Part shown: positions 1 to 8,322 of the stretch, one piece after another | Layout: each line of letters starts with the position of its first letter | How positions within the stretch are numbered: position 1 is the first letter of the stretch | Assembly (NCBI GenBank): GCA_013202295.1 | Contig: JABMRT010000080.1 | Location: 1-39,082, forward strand | DNA from: Candidatus Zhuqueibacterota bacterium | Lineage (GTDB): Bacteria; Zhuqueibacterota; QNDG01; JABMRT01 | Direction: 5' to 3' | DNA: 39,082 bases | Made by a program: the position numbers and the translations under genes | Notes under the pieces: model-generated | Database searches by the model: none | The model's input: the letters and a program-made list of their open reading frames with translations, nothing else | What the model was told of the DNA's origin: nothing

Positions 1-64
1 TATGATCTGATCCGTTTTTCAAGGTTATATTATTGAACTGGAAGTATTGATAAAACACGATTCG

Positions 65-112
65 AAAGATGAGCGCCTATTGTTAATCGTATTGAAAGCG
101 TCTCATCTTTTT
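65..112 (+). terminator. Rho-independent terminator of a gene upstream of the window
   Basis: Arms AAAGATGAG (65-73) and CTCATCTTT (102-110) pair, extended by CGC/GCG around one bulged T, and the downstream arm runs into five T residues. The T-run lies on the plus-strand side, so it should end a plus-strand transcript entering from left of the window. No coding sequence of that gene is visible here. Confidence 0.7.
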
Positions 113-200
113 AAATAGGTGTGCATCCGTGAAAATCCGTGGCGAATTCATGTTTGTTGATTGGTACTGCCTACTCAAAACAACAAAGAATTTCAATCCA

Positions 201-824
201 TTATATTAGAAACGGTGTGACATCTCCCAGGCCTTCACGCAGGATGATCGGTTTTTCTCCGAGTAAATCAATGACCGTTGTGGGGATCAAGCTGCCATGT
301 CCTCCGTCAATTATCAAGTTCACCTGATGTTGAAATTGATCGCGGATTTCATCCGGATCGAACAGGGGATCTGTCCCACCGGGCGGAATCAATGTGGTGG
401 TGAGCATGGGTTCGCCCAACTCCCTCAGCAATGCGAGCGTGATCGCACAATCAGGGATGCGAATGCCGATGGTCTTTCGTTTGGGATGCATGAGCCGCCG
501 CGGCACTTCGCGTGTGGCCTGAAGTACAAAAGTATAGGCACCCGGTGTGTTCCCTTTGAGCAGGCGATAGGCCGGTGTGTCGAAACGTGCGTAGACTGAG
601 GCTTGTTTGATGTCGCTACACATCAAGGTGAATGGATGTTTACCTTCAAGCTGCCGGATTCGCGTAAGTCTTTCCATGGCTGCTTTGTCACCGATGTGAC
701 AGCCGAGTGCATATCCCGAATCCGTCGGATAGATGATTACATCGCCATTCTGAATATATGAAACAGCCTGTTTGATGAGGCGTTGCTGCGGCGTCTTGGG
801 ATGTATGCGGAAGTATTGGCTCAT
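201..824 (-). CDS. yciO: YciO/YrdC (Sua5) family protein
   Basis: This 207-residue protein matches the YciO branch of the Sua5/YrdC fold along its whole length. It starts MSQYFRIHPKTPQQRLI, contains the nucleotide/RNA-binding stretch YPTDSGYALGC near residue 30, KHPFTLMC near 62, KRKTIGIRIP near 115 and ends PTTVIDLL...LREGLGDV, very like the E. coli protein (about 206 residues). YrdC/Sua5 relatives make threonylcarbamoyl-AMP for the t6A modification of tRNA; YciO itself is a paralogue whose role is less settled. An ATG 13 codons further upstream is in frame, but the N-terminus of the family begins at the MSQYF methionine at 824, so I chose that. It is transcribed away from the uronate isomerase gene. 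Family assignment is secure; the exact substrate is not shown by sequence. Confidence 0.9.
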   Translation of the reverse strand: MSQYFRIHPKTPQQRLIKQAVSYIQNGDVIIYPTDSGYALGCHIGDKAAMERLTRIRQLEGKHPFTLMCSDIKQASVYARFDTPAYRLLKGNTPGAYTFVLQATREVPRRLMHPKRKTIGIRIPDCAITLALLRELGEPMLTTTLIPPGGTDPLFDPDEIRDQFQHQVNLIIDGGHGSLIPTTVIDLLGEKPIILREGLGDVTPFLI

Positions 825-938
825 TGTAAAACGTTCCATCCAATTGGAAGAATCCCAATACAATGGACTCTGACTGAGTAAAAGTAGCTATTCCAGTGTA
901 ATATGCAAGAAAAAAATCCAATATTTCGGATTCGGAGC

Positions 939-966
939 TTGACTTTTTCATCCAAATCTCTAACTT
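939..966 (+). promoter_or_regulatory. Candidate sigma70-type promoter for uxaC
   Basis: TTGACT at 939-944, a 16-base spacer, then TAACTT at 961-966. It lies about 65 bases upstream of the isomerase start in the divergent gap between yciO and uxaC. The -10 match is moderate, so this is a candidate only. Confidence 0.4.
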
Positions 967-1030
967 TATTTAGATTGAACCATGATCAGGTTAATCCGAT
1001 AGAATTGTCAGCATATAAAAAGGAGTGATT

Positions 1031-2446
1031 ATGCCGAAAAGCATTGATCTGCATGAGGATCGATATTTTGCCTCTGATCCGGCCGAGCGAAAGATAGCCA
1101 AGAATTTGTATATGCAGGTTAAGGATTTATCTATACTCTCACCGCATGGACATGTGGATCCCAATTTGTTTGTCGAAAATAAGCCTTTTCCTGATCCGAC
1201 CCAATTGCTCGTGATCCCGGATCATTATCTTTTTCGTATGCTGTATTCGCAGGGTATCCCTCTTGAAAAACTGGGTATTCCACGAACAGACGGCGGAGCG
1301 ACAGAGACCGATCATCGGAAAATATGGCAGATTGTGGGAGAGAATATTCACTTGTTTCGAGGCACGCCAACCGGGATGTGGCTGAAACATGAACTTCGTG
1401 AGGTGTTGGGTATTCAGACACGGTTATGTGCAGCAACAGCCATGGACATTTATGATCAAATTGTGGATGCATTGGCAAAACCTGAAAACTTTCCCAGAGC
1501 CATGTATGAGCGGTTTAATATCGAAGTTTTGAGTACCACTGATTTTCCCACGGATTCACTCGAACATGTGGACCGGATTCGCGAAAGCGGATGGAACGCC
1601 CGAATCGTTCCTGCTTTCCGTCCTGACAATGTTACGGATCTGATGCATAAGGATTGGCGCGGTCATATTGATCGACTCTCTGAAATTTCGGGTGAGGATT
1701 GCAGTTCATACAACGGATACATTCAAGCATTAGAGAAACGACGCGTCTTTTTTAAAGAGCAGGGCGCGACATCCACGGATCATGGAGTTTTTACAGCCCT
1801 CACCCTGGAACTTGATCATCGGGAAGCTGAAAAGATCTATGCCAGGGCAATCCATGGCCAGGCCACACCGCAGGATGCCGAAGTTTTCACCGGGCATATG
1901 TTGATGGAAATGGCCCGGATGTCTTGCGAAGATGGAATGACCATGCAGATTCACTCAGGAGTATTTCGTAATCATAATCCGGCGATTTACGCCAAATTCG
2001 GTACAGATAAGGGATGCGATATCCCAATTGCCGAGGACATGGTTCGCCATCTTAAACCTTTGCTGAACAAGTACGGCAATAATCCCGATTTCACACTGAT
2101 CGTCTTCACCATGGATGAAACGGTTTTTGCGCGAGAGCTCGCGCCGCTGGCAGGTCACTATCCAGCTTTAAAAATCGGGCCGGCCTGGTGGTTCAATGAC
2201 AGCCGTGAAGGCATGCTGCGGTATCGACGCATGACCACCGAAACGGCGGGTATTTATAATACGGTGGGATTTAATGATGACACGCGCGCATTCCCGTCCA
2301 TTCCCGCGCGTCATGATCTGGCGCGCCGCACAGACGCTCGCTATCTCGCAGAGCTGGTCGCGGAGCATGTCATTGATCTGGATGAAGCTGAAGAAATGAT
2401 TATGGATTTGACGGTAAATCTCCCGAAGCAGAATTATAAGTTCTAG
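1031..2446 (+). CDS. uxaC: Uronate (glucuronate) isomerase
   Basis: A 471-residue protein, the normal length for UxaC. It interconverts D-glucuronate and D-fructuronate (or galacturonate and tagaturonate), the first cytoplasmic step of hexuronate catabolism. The metal-binding signature SPHGHVDP is near residue 36, followed by the family-typical YLFRMLYSQGI, a DFPTDSLEH segment, and a C-terminal NDDTRAFPSIPARHD block. A GTG six bases upstream is possible, but AGGAG at 1021-1025 is spaced correctly for the ATG at 1031, which I use. The next gene downstream is a secreted sulfatase, which suggests that uronic acids released from sulfated polysaccharides feed this enzyme. That link is inferred from proximity only. 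No uxaB, uxuA or kdgK is present in the window. Confidence 0.95.
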   Translation: MPKSIDLHEDRYFASDPAERKIAKNLYMQVKDLSILSPHGHVDPNLFVENKPFPDPTQLLVIPDHYLFRMLYSQGIPLEKLGIPRTDGGATETDHRKIWQIVGENIHLFRGTPTGMWLKHELREVLGIQTRLCAATAMDIYDQIVDALAKPENFPRAMYERFNIEVLSTTDFPTDSLEHVDRIRESGWNARIVPAFRPDNVTDLMHKDWRGHIDRLSEISGEDCSSYNGYIQALEKRRVFFKEQGATSTDHGVFTALTLELDHREAEKIYARAIHGQATPQDAEVFTGHMLMEMARMSCEDGMTMQIHSGVFRNHNPAIYAKFGTDKGCDIPIAEDMVRHLKPLLNKYGNNPDFTLIVFTMDETVFARELAPLAGHYPALKIGPAWWFNDSREGMLRYRRMTTETAGIYNTVGFNDDTRAFPSIPARHDLARRTDARYLAELVAEHVIDLDEAEEMIMDLTVNLPKQNYKF

Positions 2447-2538
2447 GAATGGAGATTTGTCTTCGCTAAAGAGCCGCTATGGCGGATAAATGGGGAACGG
2501 GGAATGTGTAATCAGGGAAATTTGATAGGACATACAAA

Positions 2539-4035
2539 ATGAATAGATCTGATAAACAAGTGACGAGAAGATCCTTTCTTCAAACAGCCGGAGCGGCTGC
2601 TGCAGCTGTTCCACTTCTGGCCGGGGATTCGAAACTATACAAACTCCAGAAGATTAAAGGTGCAAAACCGAGGAATGTGATTTTCATTCTGAGCGACGAT
2701 CATCGATATGATGCGATGGGTTTTCTTGGCAAACCGAAATTTCTCGAAACGCCTCACATGGATCGGATGGCGCGTGAAGGTGCGTATCTTAAATACGCAT
2801 TTGTAACAACCTCGCTCTGTTCTCCGAGCCGCGCCAGCATTCTGACAGGGCAGTATTCTCACCGACACGGTGTCGTGGATAATCAGTCTTCCGTGCCTGA
2901 AGGCACGGTCTATTTCCCACAATATCTACAGCAAACCGGTGTGCAGACGGCGTTCTTCGGCAAATGGCATATGGGAGACAATGAAGATAATCCCAGACCT
3001 GGATTTGACAAATGGGTCAGCTTCAAAGGGCAGGGCGAGTACCATGATCCCACGTTAAATATTGACGGGAAACGTGAGAAAGTCCAAGGCTATATCTCAG
3101 ACTTGCTGACCGACTACGCTCTGGACTGGCTTGAGAATGATCGCGATCAGAACAAACCCTATTTCCTCTATCTTTCCCACAAAGCAGTGCACGCAATGTT
3201 TCAACCAGCCAAACGGCATCTTGGCACGTATGAGGATGTGGAGGTTGAATATCCCGAGAGTATGGCCAATACAGATGAGAATTATGAAGGCAAGCCGGAT
3301 TGGGTGCGTGCGCAGCGCAACAGCTGGCACGGCGTGGATTATATGTATCATGGCGCGATGGATTTTGATACGTTCTATAAACGATATTGTGAAACGGTCC
3401 GCGGCATTGACGACAGTGTGGGCCGCATTCTTCAATATCTCGAAGAAAAAGGCGAGGCCGAGAATACGGTCGTTTTTTATATGGGTGACAATGGATTCTG
3501 TTTCGGTGAGCACGGCTTGATTGACAAACGTCACATGTATGAATCATCTCAGCGGGTACCGTTTCTCGCCTGGGCACCGGGATTGATACAGCCCGGTACA
3601 CTCATCCAAGATATGGTACAGAACATTGATGTGGCGCCCACTGTGCTTGAACTGGCCGGATTGACAATGCCCGCCAATATGGATGGACATTCCATGTTGC
3701 CGCTCCTCCAAAAGAAGGAAGTCGAGTGGCGTGATGCGGTCTTCTACGAGTATTACTGGGAATGGAATTTCCCCCATACTCCCACAGTGCACGGCATCCG
3801 GACCGATCGATATAAATACATTCATTATCACGGAGTGTGGGATTCAGATGAATTGTACGATCTTGGAAAGGATCCCGACGAACGTCATAATCTAATTCAA
3901 AGTCCTGATCATAAGGACATTATCATCTCTCTGTCCGACCGGCTTTGGGAGTGGTTGGAACAAACGGAGGGTATGAAGATTCCACTTCGCAGGGCTAGAG
4001 GATTCCGGGCGGATCAGCGTGATCCAGAAAAATAA
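2539..4035 (+). CDS. Tat-exported Cys-type sulfatase
   Basis: A 498-residue sulfatase of the alkaline-phosphatase superfamily. The N-terminus has a twin-arginine signal (R10-R11-S-F-L-Q then an Ala-rich stretch), so it is probably exported folded. The active-site signature is C94-S-P-S-R98, meaning the cysteine type that must be converted to formylglycine. Other expected site residues are visible: D53-D54 (LSDDH), K142 and H144 (GKWHMG), D317-N318 (MGDNG), K330 and H332. It hydrolyses a sulfate ester, but sequence alone does not name the substrate; overall it resembles polysaccharide sulfatases more than human lysosomal ones. A ribosome-binding AGGA stands about eight bases before the ATG. 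No formylglycine-generating enzyme or anaerobic sulfatase-maturating enzyme is encoded nearby, so maturation must depend on another locus. Confidence 0.93.
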   Translation: MNRSDKQVTRRSFLQTAGAAAAAVPLLAGDSKLYKLQKIKGAKPRNVIFILSDDHRYDAMGFLGKPKFLETPHMDRMAREGAYLKYAFVTTSLCSPSRASILTGQYSHRHGVVDNQSSVPEGTVYFPQYLQQTGVQTAFFGKWHMGDNEDNPRPGFDKWVSFKGQGEYHDPTLNIDGKREKVQGYISDLLTDYALDWLENDRDQNKPYFLYLSHKAVHAMFQPAKRHLGTYEDVEVEYPESMANTDENYEGKPDWVRAQRNSWHGVDYMYHGAMDFDTFYKRYCETVRGIDDSVGRILQYLEEKGEAENTVVFYMGDNGFCFGEHGLIDKRHMYESSQRVPFLAWAPGLIQPGTLIQDMVQNIDVAPTVLELAGLTMPANMDGHSMLPLLQKKEVEWRDAVFYEYYWEWNFPHTPTVHGIRTDRYKYIHYHGVWDSDELYDLGKDPDERHNLIQSPDHKDIIISLSDRLWEWLEQTEGMKIPLRRARGFRADQRDPEK

Positions 4036-4047
4036 AAACATTAGTTG

Positions 4048-4668
4048 ATGACTTCCGCAAAACTTATTGTTGGTGTGACAGGTGGCGCTGGTAGCGGTAA
4101 GACCACCTTTGTGCACATGCTCCAAAAACTTGGCGCAGACATCCTGGACGTGGATGATCTTGCCAGGCAGCTAGTGGAGAGCAGGATGGATATCCAAGCT
4201 GCCATCCGTCAACAATTCGGAGATACCTATTTTGACAGTACAGGCGCGCTTCGGCGTAGAGAGCTCGGGCGTTTGGTTTTCTCCGATCCGGCACACCTTC
4301 AAAAGTTGAATGCTATAGTATGGCCGCCACTCCTTGATCAGCTGAAAAATGAAATTCAATCTTGGCAATCCAGAACGAAACAGGGTATTCTGATTGTAGA
4401 TATGGCCATTCTGTTTGAAATAAATGCGCAATCGTTTTTTGATCAAACGATTCTGATTGCAGCGCCAGAAACGATCCGAATTGAACGACTTCGAACCACA
4501 CGGCAATGGAGTGATGACGAGATTCAACATCGGATGCAGTCCCAGCAATCCGATGAGGAGAAAGGGGCGTATGCAGATATGATAATCCAAAATTTCGGAT
4601 CGCTTGATAACCTTGAACAGCAGGCCAAATCCCAATTTGATACATGGATAAAATCAAATTTGAATTGA
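4048..4668 (+). CDS. coaE: Dephospho-CoA kinase
   Basis: A 206-residue protein that phosphorylates dephospho-CoA with ATP, the last step of coenzyme A synthesis. The P-loop GVTGGAGSGKTT sits at the N-terminus, followed by the family-specific ILDVDDLARQLVE (CoaE DaDxiar motif), then RRELGRLVFSD and the adenine-side ERLRTTRQWSDDEIQHRMQSQ region. A TTG one codon upstream is in frame, but the ATG at 4048 is the better start and fits the family. It begins only 12 bases after the sulfatase stop, so it is probably co-transcribed, although the two functions are unrelated. Confidence 0.94.
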   Translation: MTSAKLIVGVTGGAGSGKTTFVHMLQKLGADILDVDDLARQLVESRMDIQAAIRQQFGDTYFDSTGALRRRELGRLVFSDPAHLQKLNAIVWPPLLDQLKNEIQSWQSRTKQGILIVDMAILFEINAQSFFDQTILIAAPETIRIERLRTTRQWSDDEIQHRMQSQQSDEEKGAYADMIIQNFGSLDNLEQQAKSQFDTWIKSNLN

Positions 4669-4911
4669 CTTGCTTTTTGCCAGAAATTGATTAAATTATT
4701 TGACGGATGGTTTATAAGGCAGAATTCATACAACAAATGCATATTCACAACCAACGTTTAGTCATTCTTAAAAATTATTTTCTTCAGACATTGTTTTTTA
4801 TACCGTTAAGGCAATTACTCTCCGGGTATATCATTTCATTCCAATTCCATTCAACATTTCATATGCAGGCCTTTCTCTAAACTCCGTCTCTCAACACGGA
4901 AGGAAAGTTTT

Positions 4912-5982
4912 ATGTATTGTGTTATTATGGCTGGCGGTTCCGGAACGCGATTTTGGCCTCGAAGCAGAGATAAAAATCCCAAGCAGTTTTTAAATATTTC
5001 AGGAAAACGGTCACTCCTAAAATCCACACTCGATCGATTTCATCAGTTTATTGGATGGGATCACATGTTCATTGCTGCGCGTGAAGGGCATCAAGAAGTG
5101 ATGGAAACACAGCGCTTTAAAGTTCCCGATTCAAATATTCTTTATGAACCTGTCGGGAAAAACACGGCCCCGTGTGTAGGGCTGGCCGCGCTTCAGGTAC
5201 AGAAACGGGACAAGGAGGGGACATTAATTGTGACCCCGGCCGATCATCTTATTCGAAAACAGGATCAATTTAAAAGAACTATTTTATTAGGGCACAAAAT
5301 CGCCAAAGAAAAACGCGGTTTGGTTACAATTGGCATTCAACCGAATCGTCCTGCCACGGGTTATGGATATATTCAAGTTGCTGAGGCAGTGAAAATGGAA
5401 GCCGCTGTGGAAGCATACAAAGTGAAAACATTCGCAGAGAAGCCAAACCTGGAAACCGCAAAACGCTTTCTTGAAAGCGGGGATTTCCTTTGGAACAGCG
5501 GTATTTTTATTTTTCGGGTTGATGTGTTCTTTGATACGATTGAGGAATATCTTCCAGATCTGTATGATGGATTGATGGAGATCAAAAAATATATAGATCG
5601 TCCCAATTATTCAGAAGTTCTGAATCGTGTCTATCATCAAATTAAAAGCGTCTCCCTTGATTATGGCATTATGGAGAAATCTAACAATGTCTATACCGTG
5701 CGCGGCAAGTTTTATTGGAATGATCTGGGCAGTTGGGAACAAGTCTATGATATCAGCAACAAGGATAAAAATAAAAATGTAGTATCGGGGGACGCGATTC
5801 TTGTGGATGTCAATGATTCCTATATCACTGCATCAAAAGGATTGGTAGCGGTTTTGGGGCTTGACAATATCGTTGTGGTGCAAGAAGGTGGCATTACACT
5901 TGTTTGTTCACGTGATAGGGTCGAGGATGTCAAAATGGTTGTGAATCAGATTAAACATAAAAAATTAAATAAATTTCTATAG
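4912..5982 (+). CDS. manC: Mannose-1-phosphate guanylyltransferase
   Basis: A 356-residue single-domain enzyme that makes GDP-mannose from GTP and mannose-1-phosphate for surface glycans. The nucleotidyltransferase signature MAGGSGTRFWPRSR...PKQFL is at residues 7-27, then EPVGKNTAPC, the metal-binding TPADHLI, TGYGYIQ, the mannose-binding FAEKP, WNSGIFIF, and DYGIMEKS...WNDLGSW. It lacks the C-terminal phosphomannose isomerase cupin of the bifunctional ManC/AlgA enzymes, so it is the short monofunctional form. AAGGAAA precedes the ATG at good spacing. The 243-base gap upstream holds several TTGAC-like boxes without a convincing -10. Two regulatory-type small genes follow closely. Confidence 0.94.
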   Translation: MYCVIMAGGSGTRFWPRSRDKNPKQFLNISGKRSLLKSTLDRFHQFIGWDHMFIAAREGHQEVMETQRFKVPDSNILYEPVGKNTAPCVGLAALQVQKRDKEGTLIVTPADHLIRKQDQFKRTILLGHKIAKEKRGLVTIGIQPNRPATGYGYIQVAEAVKMEAAVEAYKVKTFAEKPNLETAKRFLESGDFLWNSGIFIFRVDVFFDTIEEYLPDLYDGLMEIKKYIDRPNYSEVLNRVYHQIKSVSLDYGIMEKSNNVYTVRGKFYWNDLGSWEQVYDISNKDKNKNVVSGDAILVDVNDSYITASKGLVAVLGLDNIVVVQEGGITLVCSRDRVEDVKMVVNQIKHKKLNKFL

Positions 5983-6000
5983 AGATGATGAGGAACTATC

Positions 6001-6462
6001 ATGAATAATGGCGAATTTGTTTCCTATTTTAAAGAGGAATTCTTTATTCCGAAATTGAAGTCCAAGAAGAAAAAAGCAGTACTTGAAGAATTGATACAGC
6101 CACTCGTGAATAAAAAACTGATCAAGAGTCAGAAGCTCGTATTTGAGACATTGCTAAATCGTGAGACATTGGGATCGACGGGAATTGGCAAACAGGTGGC
6201 TATCCCGCATTGCCGCACATTGGCGATTCCTGAAATTTGCATTGTGGTTGGGGTTTCTGAAGTGGGTATTGAATTCAATGCAAGTGATGGCAAGGATGTG
6301 CAATTGTTTTTTCTGATTCTAGGTCCCCCTTTGGATGAATCCAATCAATATCTGCCCATTCTTGGAAAGCTATGTGAGAGGCTGCGAAAGAAAACTTTTA
6401 AGGATAAACTGGTTAAAGCAGAATCCTATGAAAAATTCATTAAACTTTTGGCGAAAGGATAA
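6001..6462 (+). CDS. PTS EIIA domain protein (fructose/PtsN type)
   Basis: A 153-residue protein that is essentially one PTS_EIIA type 2 domain. The phosphorylatable histidine is H70 in AIPHCR, with the usual upstream TGIGKQV and downstream VQLFFLILGP block. In this family the histidine accepts phosphate from HPr or NPr; free-standing copies such as PtsN usually regulate rather than transport. No EIIB, EIIC, HPr or EI gene is in the window, so a regulatory role is more likely, by inference. The gene follows manC by 18 bases with GAGGAA as ribosome binding site and precedes the zinc-ribbon gene by 5 bases, so the three probably form one operon. Confidence 0.88.
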   Translation: MNNGEFVSYFKEEFFIPKLKSKKKKAVLEELIQPLVNKKLIKSQKLVFETLLNRETLGSTGIGKQVAIPHCRTLAIPEICIVVGVSEVGIEFNASDGKDVQLFFLILGPPLDESNQYLPILGKLCERLRKKTFKDKLVKAESYEKFIKLLAKG

Positions 6463-6467
6463 ATTCC

Positions 6468-6806
6468 GTGATGCGAAGTCAAGTTGAATTGCTCGTTCTT
6501 TATCAAGATATTCTTCTTATGCTGGATGAAGCCAAGCATGAAGACAAATGCATGGGGATTGAGGTTGAAGGTGTTGAGAAATTGAAAAAGGCTCTTGAAG
6601 AGGTTGCCAAGGATATTCAACAGCGGTATATTAGAATGTTCGAAAGATTAAAAACCCGTTACTCACATCCTCTGGTGCCCGTACAAGAGGACACCTGTCT
6701 GGGGTGTTTCTCAAAATTGCCCACATCATACCATGAACGGGGTCGAAATGATGAAGGGATTTTCACTTGCGAAAACTGCGGCCGCCTGCTCTACTGGATT
6801 GAATAG
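6468..6806 (+). CDS. Short coiled-coil and C4 zinc-ribbon protein
   Basis: About 112 residues. The N-terminal two thirds is a charged predicted helix (EGVEKLKKALEEVAKDIQQRYIRMFERLK), and the C-terminus has two CxxC knuckles, CLGC and CENCG, ending RLLYWIE. This is the layout of the C4-type zinc-ribbon family (zf-RING_7, CT398-like), but members are usually about 240 residues with a long coiled coil, so this is a half-length version. The tail of the family is thought to bind nucleic acid or RNA-processing partners; nothing here shows the target. AAAGGA at 6454-6459 favours the GTG at 6468; an ATG at 6471 is equally in frame. Last gene of the manC operon. Confidence 0.75.
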   Translation: MMRSQVELLVLYQDILLMLDEAKHEDKCMGIEVEGVEKLKKALEEVAKDIQQRYIRMFERLKTRYSHPLVPVQEDTCLGCFSKLPTSYHERGRNDEGIFTCENCGRLLYWIE

Positions 6807-6832
6807 GTGATTTGTCCTTGAGTATAAGTGGA

Positions 6833-6859
6833 GAGAGCCAAAGCATTTGCCTTGGCTCT
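6833..6859. terminator. Hairpin after the zinc-ribbon gene, no clear U-tract
   Basis: AGAGCCAA and TTGGCTCT form an 8-pair stem with a loop of about 10 bases, starting some 25 bases after the zinc-ribbon stop. No T-run follows on either strand, so it may be a weak or factor-dependent terminator or an mRNA-stabilising hairpin. It lies in the convergent gap 6807-7096, where I see no gene. Confidence 0.35.
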
Positions 6860-7096
6860 GAAATTTGATGGAGAGAGAGGGAGTTTTTCTGTTACTCCCT
6901 TGATAAGCAAATCCAATACCAGACTATCCTACCATTCACAACACGTTGTTCTAAATAAATAATAAATAGTGGTTTGAGAATAATGATCAAATGAGGATCC
7001 ATCATCGACTGATGCAGACCATAGTCAATTATATTTGACAGTCCATTCGAAAAGATGACAGAAAATGGGTTGCTTTCCAAACGCTTTATTTTGGGA

Positions 7097-8215
7097 TCAA
7101 GTGCTCATTTCATACATGCGATACACTTTATAGACTTCCGCACCTAACATTTGCAGAGCTCGGTTCATCATTGTATTGTTCTCAAGAATCCAGGACATTT
7201 CACCTCGCGCGTATCCGCGTGCTGTGGCATTCCGCCAGGTATCCAGATAAAGCATGGCGTCTATCCCAAGATTACGATACTCAGGTATCACACCCATGAT
7301 AATCACACGGGCCATATCTATCTTTTTTTCATGGATCATGATTTTCGCCAATCCAGTAGGAAAAAGCCGGCCATTCGTGTGAATGAGTGCCTGATTTAAA
7401 TCGGGGAGGGTTAATGAGAAAGCAATCGGTTTTCCATCGATTTCCGCCATCAATGCGAGATCTGGTACAATGACAGATTTTAGGTGTTTGGCCAGATAGT
7501 CAAATTCATCCTCAGTCATGGGAACAAAGCCCCAATTTTTCTCCCATGCCTTGTTATAAATGACCCACACTTTTTTGGCTTCGTTCCAGAAATCTTTTAT
7601 ATTGATTGGACTGATGATAATATTATTTCGCGCTTTCTTTTTTTCCACAACCCGGATCAGTTTTTCCGGTGGATCAATCTTGTTTGCATCAATATAGTAG
7701 GCCCAAAGATCCATGGCCTTTTTTAATCCAAATGATTCAATCAGATTTTGATAGTAGGCATAATTATACGGCATCATTATGACAGGCGGAGTGTCGAACG
7801 CATTGGTGAGTAATCCGCAATCTTCATTTTGGCACGGATTGGCCGGACCGCGAAATCGATCCATCCCCTGATTTTTTACCCAGTCTTTCGCCGCGTTCAA
7901 TAATCCATTTGCTACTTTCTGATCATCGATGGTTTCGAAGAAACCAAAAAAACCCATTTTTTCTTCATGTACTTTATTGTGACGGTGATCCACAAGCGCT
8001 GCAATACGGCCTACGATCCGTTCTTCCATTTTTGCAAGAAAGAACTGATGATCGGCATGATTATAGAATGGATATTTTTTTGGATTATGCAATACTTTCT
8101 GATCCATAAGTAGCGGTGGAACCCAGGGAGGATGATCTTTGTAATGTTGATAGGGAAAACGAACGAATGTATTCCAATCTTTTTTCGATTGAACGGCTAT
8201 GATGTCAAGTGCCAT
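7097..8215 (-). CDS. GNAT-fold acyltransferase, candidate bacterial ceramide synthase
   Basis: A 372-residue protein. It opens with a segment typical of YghO-like proteins (FVRFPYQHYKDHPPWVPPL), then VGRIAALVDHRHN as a first acetyltransferase-like unit, a conserved FRGPANPCQNEDCGLL segment near residue 140, and a second GNAT-like half with IIMGVIPEYRNLGIDAMLY (acyl-CoA site) and ILENNTMMNRALQMLGAEV near the C-terminus. GNAT proteins of this general type next to serine palmitoyltransferase include the bacterial ceramide synthase described in Caulobacter, which acylates the sphingoid base. Here it lies 107 bases downstream of such an enzyme on the same strand. Fold is fairly sure; the ceramide synthase role is inferred from context. 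It could be an N-acyltransferase of another amine. Confidence 0.7.
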   Translation of the reverse strand: MALDIIAVQSKKDWNTFVRFPYQHYKDHPPWVPPLLMDQKVLHNPKKYPFYNHADHQFFLAKMEERIVGRIAALVDHRHNKVHEEKMGFFGFFETIDDQKVANGLLNAAKDWVKNQGMDRFRGPANPCQNEDCGLLTNAFDTPPVIMMPYNYAYYQNLIESFGLKKAMDLWAYYIDANKIDPPEKLIRVVEKKKARNNIIISPINIKDFWNEAKKVWVIYNKAWEKNWGFVPMTEDEFDYLAKHLKSVIVPDLALMAEIDGKPIAFSLTLPDLNQALIHTNGRLFPTGLAKIMIHEKKIDMARVIIMGVIPEYRNLGIDAMLYLDTWRNATARGYARGEMSWILENNTMMNRALQMLGAEVYKVYRMYEMST

Positions 8216-8230
8216 GGATGAAGTCCTGTC

Positions 8231-8260
8231 ATTATGAATGTTGAATTATGAATTTAAAAA
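8231..8260. repeat. Intergenic AT-rich GAATGTTGAATTATGAATT repeat unit
   Basis: One of three short intergenic tracts in this window built on degenerate TGAAT/TGAATTA words (others at 26252-26282 and 26841-26870). This copy lies between the SPT-like and GNAT genes. Function unknown; similar words recur in intergenic DNA of many genomes, from general knowledge. Confidence 0.4.
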
Positions 8261-8322
8261 GGAAGACTCCAAACGATGGGACTATGGAATTGTCTGAAGT
8301 CTTAACCCTTTCCACAAAAATA

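Noticed and set aside
3023-3601. 192-codon antisense frame in the sulfatase gene
   Set aside because: Rich in Arg, His, Cys and Pro as expected of an antisense shadow, with no domain.
4665-4728. Promoter for manC from TTGACT at 4665 or TTGACG at 4700
   Set aside because: Neither has an acceptable -10 at 16 to 18 bases.
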